This document shows, one piece after another, positions 1-6,744 of a stretch of DNA of 64,000 nucleotides (position 1 is its first letter; every line of letters begins with the position of its first letter). Both the position numbers and the translations under genes were made by a program. The stretch comes from Lactobacillaceae bacterium. Its GTDB lineage: Bacteria > Pseudomonadota > Alphaproteobacteria > RF32 > CAG-239. Where the stretch lies: positions 1 through 64,000 of the forward strand of contig JAISVX010000002.1 in the NCBI GenBank assembly GCA_031271345.1. Reading direction: 5' to 3'. The notes under the pieces are model-generated. The model was not told where the DNA came from. It worked only from the letters and a program-made list of their open reading frames with translations, and ran no database searches.

Positions 1-52
1 GTCGTTGCCAGATCATTTAACCACTGTAATAAAAGTTCCTATTCCAGGCGAA

Positions 53-86
53 AACACTGTTGATCTTATCAACAGTGTTTTTTTTA
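53..86 (+). terminator. Rho-independent terminator
   Basis: An 11-bp perfect stem (53-63 with 69-79) with a 5-nt loop is followed by an uninterrupted T run. It ends a plus-strand transcription unit entering from the left. The first 50 bases could be the 3' end of a gene in any of three frames (stops at 18, 61 or 89); I cannot tell which. Confidence 0.8.
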
Positions 87-132
87 CATAACTTACAAAA
101 AATCTAAAAAAAACTCTTGGCTTTTTTTGTGT

Positions 133-161
133 TTGATTCTTTTTACTTTATATTACATAAT
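133..161 (+). promoter_or_regulatory. Putative sigma70 promoter of the four-Cys protein gene
   Basis: TTGATT (133-138) and CATAAT (156-161) are separated by 17 bp, and the start codon lies about 30 bp downstream with a GGGAGA ribosome site at 182-187. This supports the ATG at 193 over the in-frame ATG at 127, which lies upstream of the promoter. Confidence 0.45.
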
Positions 162-192
162 CTTAATGAAAACATTTTATTGGGAGAGTGCC

Positions 193-1065
193 ATGAAGAA
201 AATTATTTTATCACTTAGCAGTTTTTTGCTGCTGTTCTCAACATATTCAAATGCGCAAACCGGCGATACGGAGGTGTATGAAGAAGAGAGTTATTTTCTT
301 GAAAAGTTAAAGACCTGCGATGAATACGAATCAAAAGAAAGACGCCCGTTCGATGACAGCGAGCCGGCTACGGTTATTGTCGGCTGGGAAAACGATAAGT
401 GTATTATAAAAACTATTTCTATGCTTGGCACTCCGTTAAAATGTGGATTTAACCAAGAAAAATTGTCAGAAATAGTAAGCGCGTATGCTAAAATGCTTGG
501 CAATGAAAATATTGATTTAAACGATAATGCGATTCTTAAAGCTTTATCAGATGAAACAATTTGTTCGACAGATTTTCCAGATGGGCCAGATTATTTCAGC
601 GAAGATGTTTTGAGCGAAATGTCGAACAATATAATAACATGCAGCCCTGTTGTTATAGACAATGTAAACCCATTGACAGGCACAATAACGCAAAGAATTA
701 TTAAAGGCGTTGAAAATGACAAATGTATTTACATCGAAACATTCCCCGGCGATTTGAAGCTGGTTTGTAGCTATGGCATGGACAGCTTGCAGTCTTTATC
801 GGATGCTTATATGGAAAGAGCTAAAGAAAAAGCAAAGACAGGAAAAATTACAATAAGCGCTGATAATCCCAGCATAATAGATAAGCTAAACAACGACAGT
901 TCCGTATGTATTATTGAAATCCCGGAGGTTTTAGCGGCTGAAGAAAACAAAGCGCCAGCGTCTGTTGAAGATAATTCGGCTTCTGCGGTTTTAGAAGAGC
1001 CGTCAACTGTAAGCGGCAGAGAAGAAGCCACTGTTGCGGAAGAAAACAGCGAAGCTTCCGAGTAA
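193..1065 (+). CDS. Secreted protein with two tandem four-cysteine repeats
   Basis: Function not recognised. The start at 193 is chosen because it opens a clean signal peptide (MKK, hydrophobic core, cleavage near Ala-Gln at residues 21-22) after a GGGAGA ribosome site; upstream codons read as noise. The 290-aa product holds two homologous domains. Cysteines fall at residues 42, 70, 84, 124 and again at 150, 178, 192, 239, so the first two spacings (28 and 14) are identical in both copies. Each copy carries an ENDKCI motif at the second Cys and an L-S-x-x-x-x-A-Y-like helix after the third. The C-terminal 45 residues are Ala/Glu/Ser-rich and acidic, probably disordered. Likely periplasmic with disulfides; that is inference. 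Confidence 0.75.
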   Translation: MKKIILSLSSFLLLFSTYSNAQTGDTEVYEEESYFLEKLKTCDEYESKERRPFDDSEPATVIVGWENDKCIIKTISMLGTPLKCGFNQEKLSEIVSAYAKMLGNENIDLNDNAILKALSDETICSTDFPDGPDYFSEDVLSEMSNNIITCSPVVIDNVNPLTGTITQRIIKGVENDKCIYIETFPGDLKLVCSYGMDSLQSLSDAYMERAKEKAKTGKITISADNPSIIDKLNNDSSVCIIEIPEVLAAEENKAPASVEDNSASAVLEEPSTVSGREEATVAEENSEASE

Positions 1066-1075
1066 AAATCCTTGA

Positions 1076-1103
1076 TTGACAAAGACGGTAAATAATCTAT
1101 TAT
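1076..1103 (+). promoter_or_regulatory. Sigma70-type promoter of mntP
   Basis: A consensus TTGACA (1076-1081) and TATTAT (1098-1103) are 16 bp apart, 26 bp upstream of the mntP ATG. It is one of the best promoter matches in the window. No yybP-ykoY-type manganese riboswitch fits in the short leader. Confidence 0.6.
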
Positions 1104-1129
1104 GCGAAAAATGTTTCAATGAGGTTTTT

Positions 1130-1726
1130 ATGATTTGGTTTGAAGTTTTTTTACTGGCTGTCGCGCTGTCTATAGATGCGTTTATCGTATCGTTTTCCTG
1201 TGGTTTGGTAGTAAATAAAAATAAAAAGAAAAATGGCTATAAAATGGCTGCGGCAAATGGTTTTGCTCAGTTTGCAATGCCTCTTTTGGGGTGGTTGGGA
1301 ACTAAAACGATAAGCGGATATGTTCAGGCATTTGACCACTGGATAGTCTTTTTTGTATTTTTAATCTTAGGTCTAAAGTTTATAAAAGATGCAATGGAAG
1401 AAAAAGCTTCGACATGCGAGCTGCCAAGAAAAAATATCACATTTAAAGTTTTGCTGATAGCGGCGTTTGCAACAAGTATAGACGCTTTTGTTTCCGGCGT
1501 TACTTTATATTTTATGCCGGTGTCGATTATATTCGCCGCAATGATGATTGGTATTGTAACATTTATAAACTCCCTCATAGGCTTTAGGCTAACCCATATT
1601 TTTCGAAAAATCCCGACAAAATATATTGAGATATTCGCCGGCGTCATTCTCATAACATTAGGTTCAAAGGTTTTGATAGAACATATACTTAATCATGGCT
1701 ATGAAGATTTGCTGAAATTGTTTTAA
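1130..1726 (+). CDS. mntP: MntP-family manganese efflux pump
   Basis: A 198-aa inner-membrane protein with about six hydrophobic segments, the usual size for MntP (DUF204). The two pseudo-symmetric halves each carry the family's acidic motif: ALSIDAF near residue 10 and ATSIDAF near residue 115. MntP exports excess Mn2+. The ATG at 1130 is chosen over an in-frame codon at 1076 because it follows a GAGG ribosome site and removes an 18-residue non-conserved lead that would overlap the promoter. It is transcribed alone after the secreted-protein gene. Family assignment is firm; the substrate is inferred from the family. Confidence 0.88.
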   Translation: MIWFEVFLLAVALSIDAFIVSFSCGLVVNKNKKKNGYKMAAANGFAQFAMPLLGWLGTKTISGYVQAFDHWIVFFVFLILGLKFIKDAMEEKASTCELPRKNITFKVLLIAAFATSIDAFVSGVTLYFMPVSIIFAAMMIGIVTFINSLIGFRLTHIFRKIPTKYIEIFAGVILITLGSKVLIEHILNHGYEDLLKLF

Positions 1727-1860
1727 GGTTTTTAATTGCTTTCTTGCCTGATTGCTGATAATATCACTCCAATAAAGAATTATTGGGTAAATTATGAGCT
1801 TTGCGCATAAGTGTTCCCAACAAACTGTTTTAGAAACTTAATCTCTAATACTTAAAGCTT

Positions 1861-2508
1861 ATGGATGACAACACTTTACTGCAAATTGTATTGCCAGCAG
1901 CAGTGCTTTTTGTGCTTTTAATTCTGTATGTCGCGCATATTTACCACATTCTTTGGAAAAAGCTTTTAACTCCGAGTGTGAAAAATGTGAGAGACTACGT
2001 TTATTTTCGCACAAACCCTCAAAAAATCTTTGAAGATTTGCTTCGCATCGGCAGAGACAAACGTGACAAGCTTATTGAACGCTTGGACAAACCGGCTTTC
2101 TCCGCTTTTTCCAGCAACAGATTGTCTGAAAAAGGGATTAGACGTTTGAAAAAAGCAATCGATGAGAGGATTATGTACGACAAGTTGTTCTTTGAAGACG
2201 CCGCGCTTATTAAGCATGCGTCGATAAAAGAAGAATGGGCTGCCTTGACCGAAAGCGATTTCGCAAGCCTCAAGCGCGATTTCATGTCTAACGGGCAAAT
2301 GGACTACCTCGCGTACTATCTTTGGACAAGGGAGCTGGGCATAGACGTTTCTTGGATATATCTTTATCTTCCTCTAAAAGAACGCCAGTATCTTTATCGG
2401 TCTTTACGGGATAAATCCTGGCAGCTTGCTCAAAAAGAGCGGCAGGACGAAAAAATGGAGCGGGATAGGGATCATCTGTGGACAAAGACATGGGTAAATA
2501 AGAGCTAG
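1861..2508 (+). CDS. Membrane-anchored protein of unknown function
   Basis: Not recognised. The 215-aa product begins with one transmembrane helix (residues about 8-28) followed by a highly charged, Arg/Lys-rich, probably helical cytoplasmic region ending in a basic tail. The start has no strong ribosome site; the 134-bp upstream gap holds only a small CAATAA/TTATTG inverted repeat. It converges on the thioesterase gene and shares a terminator with it. Reading frame is long, clean and has codon use like its neighbours, so I regard it as real. Confidence 0.65.
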   Translation: MDDNTLLQIVLPAAVLFVLLILYVAHIYHILWKKLLTPSVKNVRDYVYFRTNPQKIFEDLLRIGRDKRDKLIERLDKPAFSAFSSNRLSEKGIRRLKKAIDERIMYDKLFFEDAALIKHASIKEEWAALTESDFASLKRDFMSNGQMDYLAYYLWTRELGIDVSWIYLYLPLKERQYLYRSLRDKSWQLAQKERQDEKMERDRDHLWTKTWVNKS

Positions 2509-2530
2509 TGGTCTATTGTAAAAACAAAAA

Positions 2531-2564
2531 AAGAAGTCCTTCAATATGAGGGACTTCTTTTTTA
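2531..2564. terminator. Bidirectional terminator
   Basis: A 9-bp stem (AAGAAGTCC with GGACTTCTT, 2531-2539 and 2551-2559) is flanked by A and T runs, so it can stop transcription from both the plus-strand membrane-protein gene and the minus-strand thioesterase gene. Confidence 0.8.
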
Positions 2565-2574
2565 TTTGTTATTT

Positions 2575-3312
2575 CTAAAATTGTTTCCAGATAATCCTTG
2601 CCCTTGAAAGCTCTCTGCCATCTTCCTTGCATTTTACCGAGTGTAAAGAAGTTTCGGCGTTCATGGTTGTTTCAACGGAGATTGTTTCTCCAAGCAGCCC
2701 TTCTTTTTTAAATTCTATTTCAAGCTCCGCGATAGAATGGTCTGCATGAAAACCAATATCAACTCCTTCGGATGCCCATAAAGGGTATACGGCGTTATTG
2801 ACATGATTATTTATATCAATGTCGTCATATCTGACCCTAAAATCTACAGATTTTTCAGCATTGATAATTTCAGGAATTTTAGGAAATTCTGTTTGCAAAG
2901 ATCTGACTTTATGAATGGAAAAATAAGGCAGGTTTTCGCTTAACGGTACAGGGCGTCTTCTTTCAATGTTTATTAAGACCCACAAGCTTGAAGCTGATAT
3001 AATCTCGTTCTCATCTTTGTCTACTACCGCAAAATCGCGCACCGCGCCGAATTTCTGTTGCTCGGATGGCCAGGTTTTAATTTTTATTTTCTCATGTATT
3101 TTAGGCAGGCGGTTGATTTTTATATGATACCTTGAACCGACCCAGGCAAAACCAGTTTTTAGGCAAAACGTAAGCCCGACGCCAAGCTTTTCAGCATGTT
3201 CGTCCGCCATATCCTGAAAGATATTGAATAAGGTAATTATTCTTAAATCGCCATTTTTATCAACTTCGTAAGTTCTAATAATATACTCTTTTGAGTGCGT
3301 AAGATTATTCAT
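2575..3312 (-). CDS. Acyl-ACP thioesterase family protein
   Basis: A 245-aa double hot-dog protein of the acyl-ACP thioesterase family (PF01643), which releases fatty acids from acyl carrier protein. The first hot-dog begins near residue 8 with the typical YEVD and helix (FNIFQDMADEHAEKLG); the second carries the catalytic Asp/Asn/His region D-I-N-N-H-V-N-N at residues 166-173, immediately followed by the conserved aromatic/tryptophan segment. Length fits bacterial members. It is the last gene before a shared terminator; the lytic transglycosylase gene lies 24 bp upstream on the same strand, so the two may be cotranscribed. Confidence 0.85.
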   Translation of the reverse strand: MNNLTHSKEYIIRTYEVDKNGDLRIITLFNIFQDMADEHAEKLGVGLTFCLKTGFAWVGSRYHIKINRLPKIHEKIKIKTWPSEQQKFGAVRDFAVVDKDENEIISASSLWVLINIERRRPVPLSENLPYFSIHKVRSLQTEFPKIPEIINAEKSVDFRVRYDDIDINNHVNNAVYPLWASEGVDIGFHADHSIAELEIEFKKEGLLGETISVETTMNAETSLHSVKCKEDGRELSRARIIWKQF

Positions 3313-3336
3313 AGCTTTTTTGCCTTATGTCTTTAA

Positions 3337-3984
3337 TCAAAACCTGAAAGAAAACTTGTTTGCAATTTTTTCTTTTAGAGATTTTTTCGCCAATTTATTT
3401 TTGCCCGGCTGAATGTTGTCGCCTTCGAAAAGCTTGGTATTCAGGCTTAGTTTAACCTCTTCGTAAGTAGCGTTTATTTTTCTTTCATACGCTTTTGCTT
3501 TTGCGGGTCTTTTTGAATGATAATTAGTTGCGGCTTTCATCCAGTCATCTTTTGTTTTTGAATGCAGGTTTTTCAAAAATTTTGCGCCATATTCAACGTT
3601 TTTATATGGGTCAAAAGCGTCTTCCAGACTTTCAAAAGCATTTTTATGATAAACCATGTTAATCTGCATGCAGCCGATGTCAATGCTTTTTATTCCTTTT
3701 GCCTGAAGCTCTTTAACTTTGGCAATAGCCTGTTCTTTAGAATCAAAGTGCATGCCTTTTCCGCGGACATTAATTGTCCATGGCCAAGTAGTGCGGCGGT
3801 TTAATTTCGCATCCCATTTTCCTGATTCAATATTTGAAATTGTTGAAAGCAAATGTTCTTTAATTTCATATTCTTTCTCAAACTTTGTTGTCGCATCCAA
3901 ACAAATATATTTATCATCAATAGCAACATCAACAGTTTCAGCGTTTACTGGCTGACTAAACATCAGCATCAATAAAAAAAACAT
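3337..3984 (-). CDS. Lytic transglycosylase (SLT domain), secreted
   Basis: A 215-aa protein with a signal peptide (cleavage after VNA, residue 15) and an SLT/lysozyme-like fold that cuts the glycan strands of peptidoglycan. The catalytic Glu is E53 in SNIESGKWD; it is followed by the TWPWTxNVxGKG signature found in alphaproteobacterial members and the GCMQIN motif. The Lys-rich C-terminus (from about residue 185) is unusual for the fold and may bind the wall. The ATG at 3984 is preferred to the adjacent TTG at 3987. A 7-bp inverted repeat lies just upstream, where a ribosome site would be expected. Confidence 0.85.
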   Translation of the reverse strand: MFFLLMLMFSQPVNAETVDVAIDDKYICLDATTKFEKEYEIKEHLLSTISNIESGKWDAKLNRRTTWPWTINVRGKGMHFDSKEQAIAKVKELQAKGIKSIDIGCMQINMVYHKNAFESLEDAFDPYKNVEYGAKFLKNLHSKTKDDWMKAATNYHSKRPAKAKAYERKINATYEEVKLSLNTKLFEGDNIQPGKNKLAKKSLKEKIANKFSFRF

Positions 3985-3994
3985 CAATTTTTTT

Positions 3995-4011
3995 GATACG
4001 CGGGGCGTATC
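3995..4011 (-). promoter_or_regulatory. Perfect inverted repeat upstream of the transglycosylase start
   Basis: GATACGC and GCGTATC are separated by three bases, ending 10 bp before the ATG. In the mRNA this forms a 7-bp hairpin overlapping the expected ribosome-binding region. No other Shine-Dalgarno sequence is visible. It could be an operator or a translational control hairpin; both are inference. Confidence 0.4.
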
Positions 4012-4194
4012 CCTCTATTACCTCAAATTGACCACAAAAATCCCAAAACACCAAGTGCTTATTTCAAATTGCTTAAAGGTCGGTTGTTCTATAAATAGAT
4101 TTGAGGCTGGTTAAATAAAACTCCTTAAAAACTGTATAAATTCTGACAGTAACTAAGTATAAAAATTAAATTAAATAAAAATTCAAAACGGAAA

Positions 4195-5091
4195 CTAACA
4201 TATAATTTGTTTAAAATCCAGCAAAAAATCACCCAACCCTATGATGGAAGCGCTAATATCGGTACTAACATCCTGAAATTTATCGCTTTTTTTATACACA
4301 GTTTCATCCATATAAAGGCTTTTATTTATCTCCAAATGCAGGGTATAAAGGTTTTGCCTTGGCTGGCAATAGTTAAAAGTGATAAAAGCGCCGGTATAAG
4401 GGCGGTTTAGTTCTACTCTGTAGTCTTTAATCTCTAGCTCTTCCTTAAGAAAAGAAGAGACTTTTTCTGAGCAGCTTTCTCCAAAGAGGTTGCCTATGCA
4501 AAAGTCTACCGTTTTGGTTTCGTTCATAACGCTGCATATCTTTGAAGGCATTGAGTGACAGTCGATTAAGAGGCAGAAGCCAAACTTTCTTTTAACTTTG
4601 TCGATAAGCTGTTTGAGTTTTTTGTGATATTCGTCATATACGTTTTTGAAGCGTTCTTCCACTTCGTTATAAGAAAGAAGACCGTCGTATATTTCCTTAT
4701 TTTGGGAAACAATTCGGTGTATAACCCCAAGCCCGTATCGGCAGCGTCTCGGGTTTATCTGCGTATCGTTTTGGGATTTGTTAAAATACATAGACTCATC
4801 TACTTCGATTTTATCCCGATTAACGTCGACGAAGGTTCTGTGAATGTTTAATGAGACCAAAGGAATGCCCGCGTTGGAAGCCGGCATAATTAATTCCGTG
4901 GCGTAAACGTCTTCGGAATCTCTAAGCTCATCAATAGAAAGGCTGGTATTGTCTAAAAATTCCTGCGGAAAAACAGTTCCGGCATGGGGAGAGGATAATA
5001 CAATAGGATATTTTATATCCAGAGTATTAAACTCGTCTAATATATTTAGTTTTTTGTAATCAACTTTAAAGTCTAGGTTCTTTTTACTCAA
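4195..5091 (-). CDS. N-formylglutamate amidohydrolase family protein
   Basis: A 298-aa protein of the N-formylglutamate amidohydrolase family (HutG type, PF05013), a zinc hydrolase of histidine catabolism that is also common as a stand-alone gene in alphaproteobacteria. Visible motifs: LSSPHAG near residue 32, the NIHRTFVDVNRD segment, RYGLGVIHRI, and LLIDCHSMP. I place the start at a TTG (5091) because it sits 8 nt after a strong GGAGGT site; an ATG 36 bp upstream has no such site and adds a non-conserved leader. No other hut genes are nearby, so a role in histidine use is not supported by context. Confidence 0.83.
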   Translation of the reverse strand: MSKKNLDFKVDYKKLNILDEFNTLDIKYPIVLSSPHAGTVFPQEFLDNTSLSIDELRDSEDVYATELIMPASNAGIPLVSLNIHRTFVDVNRDKIEVDESMYFNKSQNDTQINPRRCRYGLGVIHRIVSQNKEIYDGLLSYNEVEERFKNVYDEYHKKLKQLIDKVKRKFGFCLLIDCHSMPSKICSVMNETKTVDFCIGNLFGESCSEKVSSFLKEELEIKDYRVELNRPYTGAFITFNYCQPRQNLYTLHLEINKSLYMDETVYKKSDKFQDVSTDISASIIGLGDFLLDFKQIIC

Positions 5092-5162
5092 AGCTTTACC
5101 TCCAACTATGGAAAAATATCCTACCATATAAGTATTAACTTTTTAATAATGTAAATTTAGTG

Positions 5163-5191
5163 TTGCAATTCAGTATTTAATATTTTATAAC
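5163..5191 (+). promoter_or_regulatory. Putative promoter of the tRNA-Val locus
   Basis: TTGCAA (5163-5168) and TATAAC (5186-5191) with a 17-bp spacer lie 58 bp before the truncated tRNA-Val copy. The same -35 hexamer is used at the tRNA-Thr gene. The intact tRNA is over 200 bp downstream, so its transcript would have to read through the truncated copy and a hairpin. Confidence 0.4.
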
Positions 5192-5244
5192 ATGATATTG
5201 AATTTGTAGCACAGGGAGCTATGCTCTCTGGTGTTTACATGTTT

Positions 5245-5268
5245 TTTTGGGTGTGTAGCTCAGGGGTA
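5245..5268 (+). repeat. Truncated 5' copy of tRNA-Val
   Basis: Twenty-four bases are identical to 5401-5424, i.e. four bases of 5' flank plus the first 20 bases of tRNA-Val (acceptor strand, D stem and part of the D loop). The copy ends abruptly in the D loop. This is a direct-repeat scar of a duplication or integration at the tRNA. Confidence 0.85.
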
Positions 5269-5276
5269 TGGCTAAG

Positions 5277-5304
5277 CAAAAATGACCTCTAAATGTCATT
5301 TTTG
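5277..5304. other. Hairpin between the tRNA-Val copies
   Basis: A 10-bp perfect stem (CAAAAATGAC with GTCATTTTTG) with an 8-nt loop. It is terminator-like but only a short T stretch lies within the 3' arm. It sits directly after the truncated tRNA copy. Confidence 0.6.
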
Positions 5305-5320
5305 TCTGTAACATCTTGAC

Positions 5321-5367
5321 TACCTTAGGGAGTAAGGGAGCAATAGCGACCGCAGCGAACTTAGGTA
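5321..5367. repeat. GCGA/GCAGC palindromic element, copy a
   Basis: An imperfect hairpin bounded by TACCTTAG and CTTAGGTA encloses a GC-rich core with AGCGACCGCAGCGA. Similar GC-rich hairpins lie 3' of both tRNAs in the window (5574-5643, 34522-34610, 34704-34739), and this one is upstream of tRNA-Val. Confidence 0.4.
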
Positions 5368-5404
5368 CTCAAGGCACTGTGCTCTTTGAACGGAACTAAA
5401 TTTT

Positions 5405-5476
<72 letters not shown>

Positions 5477-5479
<3 letters not shown>

Positions 5480-5521
5480 ATAACCAAAACCTCCTCTTTA
5501 TGAGGAGGTTTTGGTTATTGG
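5477..5521. repeat. Perfect 20-bp inverted repeat starting in the tRNA-Val CCA
   Basis: Arms 5477-5496 and 5502-5521 are perfect complements with a TTTAT loop. The outer bases are the CCA of the tRNA. No T tract follows, so it is not an ordinary terminator. The tRNA-Thr locus has the same arrangement at 34439-34483. Confidence 0.9.
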
Positions 5522-5551
5522 AAGGTGTTGCTGGTTTAGGACCTGTGAGGA

Positions 5552-5664
5552 AACAAGTTCGACTACCAGCGAGAGGCAGACGGGAGTATGCCGGCGCTCT
5601 GTAAGAGCGCGAGCGCCAGTGCAACTCAAGCGCAGCGCGGAGTAAACTTGTCATACCCACCAAT
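5552..5664 (+). repeat. Split second copy of the tRNA-Val T arm and 3' end
   Basis: CAAGTTCGA, the T-arm 5' half of tRNA-Val, recurs near 5553-5561. After about 80 bp of GC-rich hairpin DNA (5574-5643) the 3' half of the tRNA recurs at 5644-5664, a 21-bp exact match to 5461-5481 including CCA. This looks like a displaced tRNA end left when an element inserted at the T loop, or an interrupted tandem tRNA copy. Confidence 0.75.
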
Positions 5665-5670
5665 GAAATG

Positions 5671-5704
5671 AAGGACTTGCGAGATTTTACTCCAAGTCCT
5701 TTTT
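5671..5704 (+). terminator. Terminator of the tRNA-Val locus
   Basis: A 9-bp stem (AAGGACTTG with CAAGTCCTT) followed by TTTT lies directly after the displaced tRNA 3' end. It is plausibly the original tRNA terminator, now separated from the intact tRNA by about 190 bp. Confidence 0.7.
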
Positions 5705-5755
5705 GCTATCTGGGTACCCCATGGGTACCAAATGAAGAAAATTCTTCAAAGTATT

Positions 5756-6115
5756 TTATGTAATTGATGGAAAAACTTTACTTAACTCTGCAACAGCATA
5801 GCTAAACCGACTCATTTGCTCTAATGTTCTAACCATCCTTATTGTCTCTTTTAGCTTTGCAACCTTGTCTTGCTTCCACTGAGCTGCATAATAGCTTATT
5901 TCTAGATATTCTTCAATAAATTGGAAGAGAGAATTTTTAATGTTTGCATTTTGAGATATTCCCCAAAACATGTTTGAATTTTGGTATGCTTTTAGTACCA
6001 TTTTTTCTAATTCAAAAGATTGGAAAACTTTTTGATTTAAAGTATTCCAGTATTTCATAAGCTTAATAACTTTTTTTACCATATAATTATTTCTTTTAAC
6101 CCCATTTTGCAACAT
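5756..6115 (-). pseudogene. CD-NTase-like nucleotidyltransferase, C-terminal remnant
   Basis: A 119-aa frame that resembles only the C-terminal helical half of CD-NTase/OAS-like nucleotidyltransferases: a V-x-K-L-M-K-Y-W-N helix, a Q-S-F-E-L-E segment, and an ending of charged helices with A-V-A-E-L-x-K-V-F-P. The N-terminal catalytic core (Gly-Ser and the Asp-x-Asp pair) is absent. The frame overlaps the end of the upstream 100-aa gene by 20 bp; an internal ATG at 6082 avoids this but has no good ribosome site. If the family call is right, this is a decayed piece of a nucleotide-signalling or defence gene. Low-to-moderate certainty. Confidence 0.4.
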
Positions 6116-6398
6116 TATTCGTTGTCTCTTTTTTTAGCTTATATGTTGCTATAGCTCCTATAAAAGACAAAATCATTATGCATATCCATAAAATGATTAA
6201 GGATTCTAAAGTTAGTCCACAAGCTTCATTTTGCCAGATAGTATTTAGATATGTAGGGCTTGAATAATGACAAGAACTTTCCATTGTGTTTGTACCAAGC
6301 AAACCAAGGCTTTCAGCATTTATAACTAAAAATCCTATAGCTGCTGCAATGAATGAATATATAATTATATATAAAACTAAATGTTTTGCTCTCATCAT
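6096..6398 (-). CDS. Small membrane protein, two transmembrane helices
   Basis: Not recognised. A 100-aa product with hydrophobic segments at about residues 8-28 and 66-86, separated by a loop with two cysteines and many Ser/Thr/Asn residues, so the loop is probably periplasmic. It follows the 93-aa membrane gene by 9 bp on the same strand and precedes the CD-NTase-like fragment, so the three form one apparent unit. The start has ATG-ATG and no clear ribosome site. The region is more AT-rich than its surroundings and sits by a tRNA, which suggests acquired DNA. Confidence 0.5.
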   Translation of the reverse strand: MMRAKHLVLYIIIYSFIAAAIGFLVINAESLGLLGTNTMESSCHYSSPTYLNTIWQNEACGLTLESLIILWICIMILSFIGAIATYKLKKETTNNVAKWG

Positions 6399-6407
6399 TA
6401 TTCACAT

Positions 6408-6689
6408 CTAAAAATAAAATATGTAATAAAGGCTTAGGGCAATAAGAATAAAGCCCCCAAAATATCTATAGTTTTCTCCAACATCTTGTGCTGACATATA
6501 CCATTTTTTTCCAAGTATTTGAGGAATAATAAACATATATGAAGCAAGAGCAATATCATAAAGAATAAAAAACCAATTCATCGGTAGTCTGAATTGAAGA
6601 TTTATCATAATTAATGCAGAATAACATACAGATATATAAAATATTAAATCAAATATGATATATAAAACATATACAAAGTTTTTTAACAT
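6408..6689 (-). CDS. Small membrane protein, three hydrophobic segments
   Basis: Not recognised. The 93-aa product is mostly hydrophobic with segments at about residues 5-30, 35-57 and 72-92. The start is well supported by a GGAGG ribosome site 6 nt upstream, the best in this accessory block. A stretch of its coding sequence (IFDLIFYISV) recurs in altered form at the start of the chimeric frame 1 kb upstream. Size and topology would fit a holin or a small toxin/effector, but nothing in the sequence decides this. Confidence 0.55.
   Translation of the reverse strand: MLKNFVYVLYIIFDLIFYISVCYSALIMINLQFRLPMNWFFILYDIALASYMFIIPQILGKKWYMSAQDVGENYRYFGGFILIALSLYYIFYF
6627..6656. repeat. 30-bp imperfect direct repeat, copy 1
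   Basis: Matches 7603-7632 at 26 of 30 positions in the same orientation. It lies inside the 93-aa membrane-protein gene; the other copy lies in the chimeric frame. The match marks a rearrangement within the mobile remnant. Confidence 0.6.
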
Positions 6690-6744
6690 TCTTACCTCCG
6701 AAAATATTTATCACTATAAATGGTACTAACAATAATTAACAGAC

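Noticed and set aside
2..91. 3' end of a gene in frame 2
   Set aside because: Open to position 89, but so short that it cannot be told from chance, and the terminator hairpin lies inside it.
1066..1129. Manganese (yybP-ykoY) riboswitch upstream of mntP
   Set aside because: The leader after the promoter is only about 25 nt, too short for this riboswitch, and its core motifs are absent.
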